28,455 bases of DNA from Bacteroidaceae bacterium (GTDB lineage: Bacteria; Bacteroidota; Bacteroidia; Bacteroidales; Bacteroidaceae): positions 1 to 28,455 of the forward strand of contig JAEEOD010000236.1 of assembly GCA_016284115.1 (NCBI GenBank), read 5' to 3'. Positions within the stretch are counted from its first letter, which is position 1. Every line of letters starts with the position of its first letter. The notes under the pieces are model-generated. The model had not been told where the DNA came from. It worked only from the letters and a program-made list of their open reading frames with translations, and searched no databases. Positions 7,532 to 17,400 of this stretch are shown here, piece by piece. The translations under genes and the position numbers were made by a program.

Positions 7532-9892
7532 TTAATTACGTTTACGAACAGTTTTCGATGTTGCCCCTTCTGCGTCAGTTGTTCCTTTAGTTCTTTTTCG
7601 TTGTTCTTCTTTGGCGACAATGTCTTTACAAGCCTCTAAAGTAAGAGCAGTAGGCTCTTTTACCGTTTTAGGTATCTTGTAGTTAACACCCTTGTAGATA
7701 ATATATGGTCCATAGCGTCCATTCATGATTTCCATGTCAGGTTCTTCCTCAAACTTTTTGAGGTGTCTTTTGGCATCGCTGTTTTCTTTGTCCTTAAGCA
7801 GCTCTAATGCATCTTCCAAAGTGATTTCCAATGGATCAAGAGTCTTAGGAACTGATGCATAAGACCTGTCGTAATGTATGTAAGGACCAAACTTACCTGT
7901 TCCGACTGTAACAGTCTTTCCTTCATATTCGCCAAGAGTGCGTGGTAACTTAAACAGATCGAGTGCCTCTTCCAAAGTAATGGTTTCTATTGACATGTTT
8001 TTCTTCAGTTGTGCAAAACGTGGTTTCACAGAATCTTCTGCTGATCCTATCTGTGCCATTGGTCCGAAGCGACCAATCTTTACACTTACTGGCTTACCCG
8101 TCTTGGGGTCTTTGCCTAATAAGCGTTCCCCCACCTTATATTCACCTTTCTTGGAAGTAGCTTTCTCTACCATCGGATGGAATTTATTGTAGAAGGATCT
8201 CATGGTGTCAGTCCATTGTTCCTTACCTTCAGCTATATCATCGAATTCCTTCTCTACATTGGCAGTGAAGTTATAGTCCATTATTTTTGGGAAGTTGTCA
8301 TTCAGGAAGTCATTTACCACAATACCTATGTCTGTAGGTAAAAGTTTGCCTTTTTCCACACCTGCCATCTCAGTGGCAGTCTTCGATGAAATCTTGTTAT
8401 TTGTCAGTGTAATCACCTGATAGTTGCGTTTAACACCAGGCTTATCACCTTTCATCACATACTCACGTTGTTGTATAGTTGAGATTGTAGGAGCATAGGT
8501 TGATGGACGACCAATTCCCAATTCCTCCAGTTTGTGTACTAATCCAGCCTCAGTGTATCGAGTAGGTTGTTGACTGAAACGCTCTGTAGCACAAATGCTC
8601 TTATAGATTAGGGTCTGCCCTTTGGCAACGGAAGGTAACTGACGGATTTCGTCCTCAGCATTATCGTCATCGGTGGATTCGCGATAAATTTTGAGAAAGC
8701 CATCGAACTTTACCATTTCACCAATAGCTACAAATTCTTCGTCATTGTTGTCCATGCTAATGGTTACTATAGTCTTTTCTAATTCAGCTTCCGCCATCTG
8801 TGATGCGATAGTGCGTTTCCAAATAAGATCATATAGGCGTTTTTCTGCCCCAGTACCTTCTATGGTAACGTTTTCTATATAGGTAGGTCGAATGGCTTCA
8901 TGTGCCTCTTGAGCTCCTTTGGTCTTGGTGGTAAACTGACGGTTGTGAACGTACTTCTCACCCATCTGTTCAGCAATGACTTTGTGACTTGTGTTGATGG
9001 CAAGGCTGCTGAGATTCACGGAGTCAGTACGCATGTAGGTAATCTTACCAGATTCATACAATACTTGTGCTAAATGCATGGTCTGTGCCACTGAAAAGCC
9101 TAATTTGCGGCTCGCTTCCTGTTGTAGAGTACTGGTAGTGAAAGGAGGTGCAGGATATTTTTTTACAGGGTGTTTTTCCACCTCTTTAATAGTGAATTGT
9201 GCATTCTTGCAGTTTTCCAGAAACGCCAAAGTTTCTTTTTCGGTAGCGAATCTTTTCGTTAGTTCAGCTTTAAGTTCACTTGACTTTCCGTTTTTGTTTT
9301 CCCATGTAAAGTCTGCCGTTATGCGAAAAGCTGCTTTAGACTGGAACGCTTGAATTTCGCGTTCACGCTCCACAATTAGCTTTACTGTTACACTTTGCAC
9401 TCGTCCAGCAGAAAGAGCAGGTTTTACCTTTTTCCATAGTACGGGTGAAAGCTCGAAACCTACAATGCGATCAAGCACACGACGTGCTTGTTGGGCATTA
9501 ACTAAATTGATATCAATGTCGCGTGGCTCCTCAATGGCTTTCAGTATGGCGTTCTTCGTAATCTCATGGAACACGATTCGCTTGGTAGTCTCAGGCTTTA
9601 GCTTTAAAACTTCTGTGAGATGCCATGAGATAGCTTCTCCTTCGCGGTCCTCATCGGAAGCGAGCCACACCATGTCGGCTTTCTTAGCCTGTGACATTAG
9701 TTTATTTACCACATCCTGCTTGTCCTCTGGGATTTCATATACTGGAGTAAAGGTGTCGGTATCTATACTAAATGTCTTTTTTTTCAGGTCTCTAATATGA
9801 CCATAGCTTGGCATTACCTTGTAATTATTACCAAGGAATCTTTCTATGGTCTTTGCTTTAGCTGGTGACTCAACTATAACTAAGTTTTGCAT
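7532..9892 (-). CDS. topA: DNA topoisomerase I
   Basis: Type IA topoisomerase of 786 aa that relaxes negative supercoils. Seen: N-terminal TOPRIM domain beginning LVIVESPAKAKTIERFLG with the acidic DEDREGE motif, catalytic tyrosine Y286 in ITYMRTDS, and a C-terminal array of three repeats marked KIGRFGPMAQIG, GKFGPYIHYD and NGRYGPYIIY. There are no four-cysteine zinc fingers as in the E. coli enzyme; the C-terminus ends in a lysine/arginine-rich tail. It starts 30 bases after argS, so co-transcription is possible, though a TAAATTTG box (9903-9910, minus) may give it its own start. It converges with nrdG. Confidence 0.96.
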   Translation of the reverse strand: MQNLVIVESPAKAKTIERFLGNNYKVMPSYGHIRDLKKKTFSIDTDTFTPVYEIPEDKQDVVNKLMSQAKKADMVWLASDEDREGEAISWHLTEVLKLKPETTKRIVFHEITKNAILKAIEEPRDIDINLVNAQQARRVLDRIVGFELSPVLWKKVKPALSAGRVQSVTVKLIVEREREIQAFQSKAAFRITADFTWENKNGKSSELKAELTKRFATEKETLAFLENCKNAQFTIKEVEKHPVKKYPAPPFTTSTLQQEASRKLGFSVAQTMHLAQVLYESGKITYMRTDSVNLSSLAINTSHKVIAEQMGEKYVHNRQFTTKTKGAQEAHEAIRPTYIENVTIEGTGAEKRLYDLIWKRTIASQMAEAELEKTIVTISMDNNDEEFVAIGEMVKFDGFLKIYRESTDDDNAEDEIRQLPSVAKGQTLIYKSICATERFSQQPTRYTEAGLVHKLEELGIGRPSTYAPTISTIQQREYVMKGDKPGVKRNYQVITLTNNKISSKTATEMAGVEKGKLLPTDIGIVVNDFLNDNFPKIMDYNFTANVEKEFDDIAEGKEQWTDTMRSFYNKFHPMVEKATSKKGEYKVGERLLGKDPKTGKPVSVKIGRFGPMAQIGSAEDSVKPRFAQLKKNMSIETITLEEALDLFKLPRTLGEYEGKTVTVGTGKFGPYIHYDRSYASVPKTLDPLEITLEDALELLKDKENSDAKRHLKKFEEEPDMEIMNGRYGPYIIYKGVNYKIPKTVKEPTALTLEACKDIVAKEEQRKRTKGTTDAEGATSKTVRKRN

Positions 9893-9922
9893 AGTGATGA
9901 TTCAAATTTAAGATATAATCTT

Positions 9923-11716
9923 TTACATTCTCTCTGGCACCTCTATTCCGAGCAAGCTCATGGCCAGTCGTATTACTTTTGCTACATTAGCTGATAATAC
10001 TAATCGGAATAATTTCACTTGTTCGTTTTCCTCTCGCAGGATGCTGAAGTCGTGGTAGAACTGATTAAATTCTTTAACTAGGTCATATGTGTAATTGGCA
10101 ATATCCGATGGACTATAACCTTTGGCGGCTTCAGTAATTGTAGCAGGAAAATCTGCTAGATGTTGTACCAGGTTTTCTTCCTTGTCATTCAGTTGGACAT
10201 CCATTTTCAACACAGATGGGATTTGGATTCCAGCTTCTTCAGCCTTACGTAATACTGAACGTATACGTGCATAAGTATATTGGATAAACGGGCCTGTGTT
10301 ACCGTTAAAGTCTATAGATTCTTGTGGATTGAACGTCATATTCTTGCGTGCATCCACTTTAAGAATGAAATATTTCAATGCTCCCATTCCAACTATGCGT
10401 GCTATCTCTGTAGCTTCTTCAGTGGACAGACCGTCAAGTTTACCTAGCTCCTGTGATGTTTCTTGTGCAGTGGTTACCATCTCATCTATTAGATCGTCAG
10501 CATCCACTACAGTGCCTTCGCGGCTTTTCATTTTACCATTAGGCAACTCTACCATACCATAGGAGAAATGAATCAGATCTTTGCCCCATTTAAAACCTAG
10601 CTTGTCAAGTAGAATACTCAACACTTGGAAATGGTAGTTCTGCTCATTACCCACTACATAGATCATTTGATCAATAGGATAATCGTTGAAGCGTTGCTGA
10701 GCAGTGCCAATATCTTGTGTCATATATACTGACGTACCATCTGAGCGAAGCAAAAGCTTATGGTCAAGTCCTTCAGGTGTGAGGTCTGCCCATACAGAGC
10801 CATCTTCTTTTTTGTAAAACAGCCCTTTTTCTAATCCTTCCAACACTTTTTTCTTGCCGTCGATGTAAGTGTTAGATTCGTAGTATATCTTGTCAAAAGA
10901 AACGCCCATTCGTTTGTAGGTTTCATCGAAGCCAGCATAAACCCAACTGTTCATTTTCTCCCACAAGGCACGTACATCAGGATCACCTGCTTCCCATTTC
11001 ACCAACATATCATGAGCTTCCTTGATGAGTGGGGCTTTGACCTCTGCCTCTTCCTTGCTCATACCTTGGTTAATTAGTTGCTCTACCTCGGCTTTGTAGT
11101 GCTTGTCAAAGGCTACATAATAGTCGCCAATCAGGTGGTCGCCTTTCTTGCCAGATGATTCTGGTGTCTCTCCATTGCCCCATTTGAGCCAAGCTAACAT
11201 CGACTTGCAAATGTGGATACCTCTATCATTTACGATATTGGTCTTTACCACCTTGTTGCCATTAGCTTGCATGATATTAGCAAGTGATGCACCCAGCAAG
11301 TTGTTGCGCACATGTCCTAAATGTAAAGGCTTGTTAGTGTTAGGTGAAGAGTACTCAATCATCACTAATGGTGACTTGTCGGTCACTGGGTGGAAACCAT
11401 ACTGAGGTTGACTATGGATGTCGGTCAGCATGTCTATCCATTCTGATGATGCAATGGTAAGATTTAAAAAACCCTTTATTACATTGTAAGAAGCAACAGC
11501 TGGTTGGTGTGCTTCTAGATACTCACCAATTTCCTGTGCTGTTTGCTCTGGTTTCTTTTTTGATATTTTCAGAAAAGGAAATACCACCAAAGTGATGTGG
11601 CCTTCAAATTCCTTCTTAGTTTTCTGCAACTGGATAAAGGCAGTAGATACTTTTTGCCCGTATAGTGATTGAATTGCCTCAATAATCGAGCCAGTCAGTT
11701 TCTCTTCTATCTTCAT
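9923..11716 (-). CDS. argS: Arginyl-tRNA synthetase
   Basis: Class I aminoacyl-tRNA synthetase of 597 aa. Seen: N-terminal additional domain, the HIGH motif as HLGH in SSPNTNKPLHLGHVRNNLLG, the second signature region GKMKSREGTVVDADDLIDEM, and a helical anticodon-binding domain ending LAMSLLGIEVPERM, the usual ArgRS C-terminus. The start at 11716 (MKIEEKL) is preferred to the open frame up to 11764 because that extension would run through the promoter -7 and -33 boxes. Upstream on the same strand lie the glycosyltransferases; topA follows. Confidence 0.96.
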   Translation of the reverse strand: MKIEEKLTGSIIEAIQSLYGQKVSTAFIQLQKTKKEFEGHITLVVFPFLKISKKKPEQTAQEIGEYLEAHQPAVASYNVIKGFLNLTIASSEWIDMLTDIHSQPQYGFHPVTDKSPLVMIEYSSPNTNKPLHLGHVRNNLLGASLANIMQANGNKVVKTNIVNDRGIHICKSMLAWLKWGNGETPESSGKKGDHLIGDYYVAFDKHYKAEVEQLINQGMSKEEAEVKAPLIKEAHDMLVKWEAGDPDVRALWEKMNSWVYAGFDETYKRMGVSFDKIYYESNTYIDGKKKVLEGLEKGLFYKKEDGSVWADLTPEGLDHKLLLRSDGTSVYMTQDIGTAQQRFNDYPIDQMIYVVGNEQNYHFQVLSILLDKLGFKWGKDLIHFSYGMVELPNGKMKSREGTVVDADDLIDEMVTTAQETSQELGKLDGLSTEEATEIARIVGMGALKYFILKVDARKNMTFNPQESIDFNGNTGPFIQYTYARIRSVLRKAEEAGIQIPSVLKMDVQLNDKEENLVQHLADFPATITEAAKGYSPSDIANYTYDLVKEFNQFYHDFSILREENEQVKLFRLVLSANVAKVIRLAMSLLGIEVPERM

Positions 11717-11734
11717 ATTCTTTAAATTTGGGTG

Positions 11735-11765
11735 CAAAGATAGTGTAAAGCGGAAAACCAGCAAA
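11735..11765 (-). promoter_or_regulatory. Predicted promoter of argS
   Basis: On the minus strand TTTG (11762-11765), a 19-base gap, then TATCTTTG (11735-11742): a textbook Bacteroidota promoter. Transcription should start near 11728, giving a leader of about 12 bases before the ATG at 11716. Confidence 0.7.
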
Positions 11766-11799
11766 ATTAATTAAGGCTTTTTTTAAATAAGGAATATTC

Positions 11800-11816
11800 C
11801 TATCTTATAAAGATAG
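11800..11816 (-). terminator. Possible hairpin downstream of the glycosyltransferase operon
   Basis: CTATCTT (11800-11806) pairs with AAGATAG (11810-11816) around ATA, ten bases beyond the glycosyltransferase stop, next to the palindrome GGAATATTCC (11791-11800). The stem is AT-rich and lacks a T-run on the minus strand, so termination is uncertain. Confidence 0.3.
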
Positions 11817-11826
11817 AATTTTTAAC

Positions 11827-12774
11827 TTACGCTTTGAAATCTCCCTTGATAGTTCGTTTGATGCGTCGCCATGCTTTTGCCCAGAATGAATTGGTATGGC
11901 CGTAATATAACTCAAACTGACGACGAGCAAAGATGTTTTCCTCTATAACGTTTTCCTTTACTACTGGTATGGGCAGCATCCACAGAGTAGAATTGTACAG
12001 GTTTCCCCCTCCACAATTAGTGCCACTATTATCAAATCCCTCATTCTGCACCAATGAGCGCCCAACGTTGAGAGATAGCATATCGTTAAGAAAGAGTGAA
12101 GCATTCCATCGGATAGCCCATGAGTTGTTTAATCCTGCTATCTGTCGGCGTAACATACGAGTAAATCCATACTTGCCGTTAAAATCGAATTGTTTTGTTA
12201 GTTTCCTCTCCTCAAGCTGCTGCAGTAGTGCTTGCCCGTCAGGGTTGAAGTATTGCCATGCGCGGTCCCAAGTGCCCCATCCCCAGCTACCTGTCCATTT
12301 GATAAGGAAAGTCATGGGCATGTCTTTATTATTGATGAAATCACACGCCTGTATATGGCCTACACGTGGCTCGTCTTTATATACTTCTAAGGCGTCGTTC
12401 ATGAACTGAAGGAAGTGTGGTGCCAGTACTAAGTCGTCCTCCACTACGATTACTTTACTGAAATCCTTGGTAAAGCGTGTAACTGCTTCAATTATATTAT
12501 CAGCCAATCCCCAGTTAGCGCCTCGCTCTATAATGGTAACGTTTCGGAATCCTGCTGTCAAATTTCCATTTACCTCTTGCTTTTGATTATTGAGCGTGGC
12601 TAAATATTGGCGTACTTCTTTCACACCTGCTTCAAATGAACCATTTTTGGCATCGTCAGAAATGACGTAAAGATCACTTTCTGAAGCGAGGGTGTTTTGC
12701 TGTAGCGACTGAATACAACGTTTCAGGTGCTTTGGGCGGTTGTATGCGAAAAGTAGGATAGGTGCGGTGCTCAT
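11827..12774 (-). CDS. Glycosyltransferase (GT2/GNT-I-like fold)
   Basis: Predicted nucleotide-sugar-dependent transferase of 315 aa, soluble or membrane-peripheral. Seen: N-terminal start PILLFAYNRPKHLKRCIQSL typical of GT-A enzymes, a conserved acidic nucleotide/metal motif VVEDDLVLAP (EDD about residue 115), and the acceptor-side region WTGSWGWGTWDRAWQYF, seen in Bacteroidales transferases of this kind. Donor and acceptor sugars are not readable. Its ATG overlaps the stop of the preceding glycosyltransferase (ATGA, 12771-12774), showing translational coupling. Last gene of the metG-flippase-GT-GT run. Confidence 0.82.
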   Translation of the reverse strand: MSTAPILLFAYNRPKHLKRCIQSLQQNTLASESDLYVISDDAKNGSFEAGVKEVRQYLATLNNQKQEVNGNLTAGFRNVTIIERGANWGLADNIIEAVTRFTKDFSKVIVVEDDLVLAPHFLQFMNDALEVYKDEPRVGHIQACDFINNKDMPMTFLIKWTGSWGWGTWDRAWQYFNPDGQALLQQLEERKLTKQFDFNGKYGFTRMLRRQIAGLNNSWAIRWNASLFLNDMLSLNVGRSLVQNEGFDNSGTNCGGGNLYNSTLWMLPIPVVKENVIEENIFARRQFELYYGHTNSFWAKAWRRIKRTIKGDFKA

Positions 12775-13625
12775 TTTTTTGCCTGTTTTCGGGTATTATA
12801 AACTTCATGTGTGTGCATTAACAACTTAATACTCATGGTTAGGTAATCAATACAATTACGCAACTGGGCTTTAAATAATGATTGTCCCGCTTTCTTTACA
12901 GGAGCCAAGACTCCCATGGCGAAAGCTTTGAAAAAAGTGTAATTGATATTAGAATATTCTGATAGATGATATACGTACTCAGTGCGCAGGAATAACGATT
13001 GATTAAAAGGTCGTTCTGCCCTGTCGTGATAACCTATAGCTGTGGTTACATAGCCTATCTGATAGCCAAAGTAATGAATGCGGTTAACATAGTCTTTATC
13101 CTCGCCATAATGATAGAATAATGGGGCAAACATTCCTACCTTTTTAATTATGACGATAGGGATATACCATATAGCTGCGTTAATAAATGGAACATTGACT
13201 ATCCCATCCGCATGGTAATGGTTAACGTAAGAGGCGAAGCCTGGGTCAAGTTTGCTTCCATCCCCAGTTAAATGTTTAGGCGTAATGATGCCATATTGTG
13301 AGTACCTCAAGCTAACTTCCACCAACTGCCGTAGTGTATTGGATTCAATCCAAGCATCTTGGTTTATCAGTAGTACCCCGCTGTAGCCTTTATCCAAAGC
13401 AACCTGCAGACCGATGTTATTAGCAGCTCCAAAGCCAAGGTTATGACCGTTGGCAATCAATTGCACTTGTGGATAACGTTCCCTAATTACAGCAATAGTT
13501 TCATCAGAAGACCCGTTGTCAATCACAAGGATATCTGTGTGCTCAACAGATGCCAACAACGAAGGAAGGCAACGATCTATCCAAGGCATGAAATTATAGG
13601 ATATGACAATAGCAAGTGTCTTCAT
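12771..13625 (-). CDS. Family 2 glycosyltransferase (rhamnosyltransferase-like)
   Basis: 284 aa GT-A fold enzyme. Seen: ILVIDNGSSDETIAVIRERYP (nucleotide-binding core), NLGFGAANNIGL and LLINQDAW with its acidic residue, the order found in WsaF/rhamnosyltransferase-like GT2 proteins. Acts probably on a lipid-linked surface glycan at the inner face of the membrane. It starts within the flippase stop (TAATG, 13623-13627) and overlaps the next transferase by four bases, so the three glycan genes are translated as a block. The sugar specificity is unknown. Confidence 0.85.
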   Translation of the reverse strand: MKTLAIVISYNFMPWIDRCLPSLLASVEHTDILVIDNGSSDETIAVIRERYPQVQLIANGHNLGFGAANNIGLQVALDKGYSGVLLINQDAWIESNTLRQLVEVSLRYSQYGIITPKHLTGDGSKLDPGFASYVNHYHADGIVNVPFINAAIWYIPIVIIKKVGMFAPLFYHYGEDKDYVNRIHYFGYQIGYVTTAIGYHDRAERPFNQSLFLRTEYVYHLSEYSNINYTFFKAFAMGVLAPVKKAGQSLFKAQLRNCIDYLTMSIKLLMHTHEVYNTRKQAKK

Positions 13626-15070
13626 TAATTCACCTTCTTACCTTTACCCAATAGAAAACCAGCGCTTTCCTTCAGAATGACAGACCCTGTCACCCAAAGG
13701 ATGGCTACATACAGGATACTAACGATCAGTACCTTCAATAATAGACTAATGTAGATATTATTAATATCTGCCAATAGATAATGACATCCAATAGTTAATG
13801 CCGCAGACAACAACAAATAAGGTGAAATATCTCGTAACATGTCCAACAAACGCATGCCTATTTCGCGATGTACAAACCACCACCACACCAATAGCCATCC
13901 TATATTGATGCCCACGAACATCCAAAGCATCCAGTCAAAGCCTAAAGGGTAGGAGCCTATTACAGCTACCAGTAGGATAAGGCACAGAACGATGGTGCTC
14001 CACATATATATATTGGAATGACCTCGGGTAATAATGAGGTTAGCAAACAGATTGTTTATGGGCACAAAAGCCCCCCAGATGCAGAGTACACTTAAAATAT
14101 ATGCACTGGCTAACCATTTTTCGGTAATAGCGATAACGATAACCTCCCGTGACACCAGACTTAAACCAAACATAGCTGGGAAACTCACAAATGCTGTAAA
14201 TCGTAACAGTTTACGAAAGACGCGTAACTGGCGCTCTTTGTCTTCATCCACTTTGGCAAATACGGGCTGTGCCACCCCATTCAACATACTATTCACAAAA
14301 GTGTGTCCCATTTGATTCCATTTATTGGCTTGTGAGAAGTTCCCTACCTCGCTTACACTGTAGAACTTTCCAATCAGGTTGGCAAAGAGATTCTGGTTGA
14401 TGATAGTAAACACGTTTGTGACGACTAACTTGCTGCTAAAGCAAATCATGTTTCGGATGGGTTTGATGCTGAAATGTAGTGTAGGATGCCAATTTGTAAA
14501 TGCATAGGAAAGCAAGGTAATCATGCTCACAAAAACGATGGTTTGAGTGGCGATGCCCCAATAGGCATAGCCATTGGCAGCAAGGGTAACACCCACAATG
14601 CCTGAGATAGTCAGGGCGATAATGGTGATAAGGTTGATTTCCTTTACCATCAGGTTGCGGAACATTATGGCGCGAGGAACAATATTAAGACTGGAAATGA
14701 CAAATCCCAAGAAAAGATAGCGTGCCAATGGTGTAAGCTGTGGTTCATTGTAGAAGGTGGCGATGAGAGGTGCAGCTAAATATAGTAATAAGTATATAGA
14801 GATGCTGCAAGTGGCATTGAACCAGAATACAGCATTATAATCCTCATGTCTTACCTCCTTTTCCCTATTCAGAGCGGAAATGAAACCACCCTCCTGCAAA
14901 GCCGATGCAATACTGGAAAAAACAGCTAGCAAACCTACCATACCATAATCAGCTTGCGTCAGAAGACGGGCTAAAAATATGCCGAAGGCGAGGTTCAGCA
15001 ATTGCTGTATGCTATTGCTAACCCCGCCCCATAGCAGTCCCTTAGCGGTTTTATCCTTCAGACTTTCCAT
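13625..15070 (-). CDS. Polysaccharide flippase (Wzx/MATE-like lipid-linked glycan exporter)
   Basis: Polytopic membrane protein of 481 aa in the polysaccharide transporter family. Seen: N-terminal LLWGGVSNSIQQLLNLAFGIFLARLL and YGMVGLLAVFSSIASALQEGGF, followed by about a dozen hydrophobic helices to the C-terminus. Family knowledge: it moves an undecaprenyl-linked oligosaccharide across the inner membrane. Eight bases separate it from the metG stop upstream, and the following transferase starts inside its stop codon. No polymerase or ligase is present nearby, so the rest of the pathway must be encoded elsewhere. Confidence 0.87.
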   Translation of the reverse strand: MESLKDKTAKGLLWGGVSNSIQQLLNLAFGIFLARLLTQADYGMVGLLAVFSSIASALQEGGFISALNREKEVRHEDYNAVFWFNATCSISIYLLLYLAAPLIATFYNEPQLTPLARYLFLGFVISSLNIVPRAIMFRNLMVKEINLITIIALTISGIVGVTLAANGYAYWGIATQTIVFVSMITLLSYAFTNWHPTLHFSIKPIRNMICFSSKLVVTNVFTIINQNLFANLIGKFYSVSEVGNFSQANKWNQMGHTFVNSMLNGVAQPVFAKVDEDKERQLRVFRKLLRFTAFVSFPAMFGLSLVSREVIVIAITEKWLASAYILSVLCIWGAFVPINNLFANLIITRGHSNIYMWSTIVLCLILLVAVIGSYPLGFDWMLWMFVGINIGWLLVWWWFVHREIGMRLLDMLRDISPYLLLSAALTIGCHYLLADINNIYISLLLKVLIVSILYVAILWVTGSVILKESAGFLLGKGKKVN

Positions 15071-15078
15071 TTATGCTA

Positions 15079-17142
15079 TTAACTCACAGAGCTACCAGGC
15101 TTCACGTCTTTAGAAGTGGTCACTACGCTGAGGCTCTCATCGCTGTCAACTGCAGAGAGGATCATACCTTGACTTTCTATTCCCATCATCTTACGGGTTG
15201 CGAAGTTTGCCACAAACAATACGCGATGGCCTACTAACTCCTCAGGCTTTTCGTAGAACTGTGCAATACCAGAGCAGATGGTACGATCTGTGCCAGTACC
15301 ATCATCTATGGTGAATTGAAGCAGTTTCTTAGACTTTGGTACTGGTTGGCAAGTTTTCACCAAACCCACCCGGATGTCAAGTTTCTGGAAATCCTCATAG
15401 CTCACAGTATCCTTAATAGCTGCAGGCTTCCACTGAGCTTGCTCGTTTGCCTTTTTGGTATTGAGCAACTTTTGTACCTGTGCTTCAATCACGCTATCTT
15501 CAATTTTCTCAAACAACAACTCTGGCTCTGCTAACTGATGGCCAGCTTTCAACAGGTCTGTACGTCCTAACTGCTCCCACTCGAAGCTTTCCATATTCAG
15601 CATCTTGCGTAACTTCGTACTGCTGAATGGTAGGAATGGTTCAAATGCGATGGCAAGGTTAGCTGTCAACTGCAAAGAGATATTCAGAATAGTTTCCACA
15701 CGCTGAGGATCAGTTTTCCAAACCTTCCAAGGTTCGCAATCGGTAATGTACTTATTGCCAATACGTGCTAAGTTCATTGCCTCTTTCTGCGCGTCACGGA
15801 ACTTGAATCCATCCAGCAACTCCTCTACCTTCATCTTTACATCAGCAAATTCTTGCAGGGTCTGTTTGTCGTGGTCTGTCATCTCACCACAAGCCGGCAC
15901 CACACCATTCCAATATTTCTTAGTCAGTTGGAGGGCACGATTCACGAAGTTACCATACACAGCTACCAATTCGTTGTTATTGCGCTCCTGATAATCCTTC
16001 CAAGTGAAGTTATTATCCTTGGTCTCTGGCGCATTAGCTGTCAGTACATAGCGGAGTACATCTTGTTTGCCGGGGAACTCTTCCAAGTATTCATTCAACC
16101 AAACAGCCCAGTTGCGGGAGGTAGAAATCTTATCGTTTTCTAAGTTCAGGAACTCGTTCGATGGAACATTGTCTGGCATGATATACTTGCCATGTGCCTT
16201 CATCATGATTGGGAAGATAATGCAATGGAACACAATGTTATCCTTGCCTATAAAGTGCACGAGACGAGTGTCCTCATCTTGCCACCACTTCTCCCATGGT
16301 CCCCATTTCTCTGGCTCCTTGTCACATAGTTCCTTGGTGTTGCTGATATATCCGATAGGGGCATCGAACCAAACGTATAGAACCTTTCCCACAGCACCTT
16401 CAACTGGCACAGGAATACCCCAATTTAGGTCACGTGTCATAGCACGAGGCTGCAGATCCATGCTCAACCAACTCTTGCATTGGCCATATACGTTGCTGCG
16501 CCACTCTTTGTGTCCTTCCAAGATCCACTCCTTCAGCCAGTCTTGATATTGGTCCAAAGGCAGATACCAGTTTTTGGTATCTTTCAGCACAGGAGCCGAT
16601 CCACTGATAGTACTTTTAGGGTTAATCAGTTCGGTAGGGGAGAGGTCGCGTCCACATTTCTCACACTGGTCTCCGTAGGCGCCCTCATTATGGCAGTGGG
16701 GGCATTCGCCAGTGATATAGCGGTCGGCGAGGAATTGTTTTGCTTCTTCATCGTAATACTGCTGTGTGGTTTTCTCAATTAACTTACCCTCCTTATAGAG
16801 TTTACGGAAGAAATCAGCGGCAAACTTATGATGAATATCTGATGTTGTGCGACTATAAATATCGAATGAAATACCAAAATCCTCAAACGATTTCTTAATA
16901 AGACTATGATAGCGATCCACTACATCCTGTGGAGTAACACCCTCTTTGCGTGCACGAATGGTAATAGGCACACCATGTTCGTCAGAGCCACCAATGAAAA
17001 TAACATCCTTCTTTTTGAGGCGCAAATAGCGCACATAGATATCAGCAGGCACATAAACACCTGCCATGTGGCCTATATGAACAGGACCATTGGCATATGG
17101 CAATGCAGCCGTTACGGTAGTTCTCTTAAATTTCTTTTCCAT
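15079..17142 (-). CDS. metG: Methionyl-tRNA synthetase with C-terminal tRNA-binding domain
   Basis: Class I synthetase of 687 aa. Seen: HIGH motif in [15 protein letters not shown], the zinc knuckle CPHC...CEKC at about residues 148-167, KISTS in place of the usual KMSKS, the anticodon-binding helical domain, and a C-terminal EMAP/Trbp111-like domain beginning [11 protein letters not shown] (about residues 585-687). The KISTS variant keeps the two serines/threonines but not the second lysine. It heads a minus-strand run with the flippase and two glycosyltransferases. A TAATTTTG box (17177-17184, minus) lies 35 bases upstream of the ATG. Confidence 0.96.
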   Translation of the reverse strand: MEKKFKRTTVTAALPYANGPVHIGHMAGVYVPADIYVRYLRLKKKDVIFIGGSDEHGVPITIRARKEGVTPQDVVDRYHSLIKKSFEDFGISFDIYSRTTSDIHHKFAADFFRKLYKEGKLIEKTTQQYYDEEAKQFLADRYITGECPHCHNEGAYGDQCEKCGRDLSPTELINPKSTISGSAPVLKDTKNWYLPLDQYQDWLKEWILEGHKEWRSNVYGQCKSWLSMDLQPRAMTRDLNWGIPVPVEGAVGKVLYVWFDAPIGYISNTKELCDKEPEKWGPWEKWWQDEDTRLVHFIGKDNIVFHCIIFPIMMKAHGKYIMPDNVPSNEFLNLENDKISTSRNWAVWLNEYLEEFPGKQDVLRYVLTANAPETKDNNFTWKDYQERNNNELVAVYGNFVNRALQLTKKYWNGVVPACGEMTDHDKQTLQEFADVKMKVEELLDGFKFRDAQKEAMNLARIGNKYITDCEPWKVWKTDPQRVETILNISLQLTANLAIAFEPFLPFSSTKLRKMLNMESFEWEQLGRTDLLKAGHQLAEPELLFEKIEDSVIEAQVQKLLNTKKANEQAQWKPAAIKDTVSYEDFQKLDIRVGLVKTCQPVPKSKKLLQFTIDDGTGTDRTICSGIAQFYEKPEELVGHRVLFVANFATRKMMGIESQGMILSAVDSDESLSVVTTSKDVKPGSSVS

Positions 17143-17176
17143 ATATAGTTTTATGTTTTATTGCAAATAATGACTG

Positions 17177-17184
17177 CAAAATTA
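17177..17184 (-). promoter_or_regulatory. Predicted -7 box for metG
   Basis: The minus strand reads TAATTTTG, a perfect TAnnTTTG. No good -33 match is visible. The rest of the 17143-17400 gap holds one strong hairpin (17247-17283) and no coding signal. Confidence 0.45.
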
Positions 17185-17246
17185 ATGAAAAACATTGAAA
17201 TATAAAATAGAACCACCACTAAATATAGTAGAGAGCTTTTATAATG

Positions 17247-17283
17247 CAGAAAAGGACGCTGCATCACGCAGTGTCCTTTTCTG
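17247..17283 (-). terminator. Hairpin terminator downstream of the sigma/anti-sigma genes
   Basis: A 16-bp stem (17247-17262 with 17268-17283) encloses a 5-base loop. Inside it, a GC-rich core GGAC..GTCC is flanked by AAAA and TTTT, so on either strand the core is followed by four T residues. It is 117 bases past the end of the anti-sigma-like gene. One pair is G-T on the plus strand and A-C on the minus. Confidence 0.6.
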
Positions 17284-17400
17284 TTAGTTAGTGTTATCTG
17301 ATTTTGAGAGAATGAAACTTCACAGCTTCGTAGATTCACTAACAATATAATGTTTAAAGCAAATGAAAATGTTATATTAATAAAGCAAATGAAAAAACTT

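Noticed and set aside
15853..16143. Plus-strand open frames within metG (also in topA, speA, argS and nrdD)
   Set aside because: They are antisense shadows of long conserved enzymes, have no family motifs and no promoter or ribosome site.
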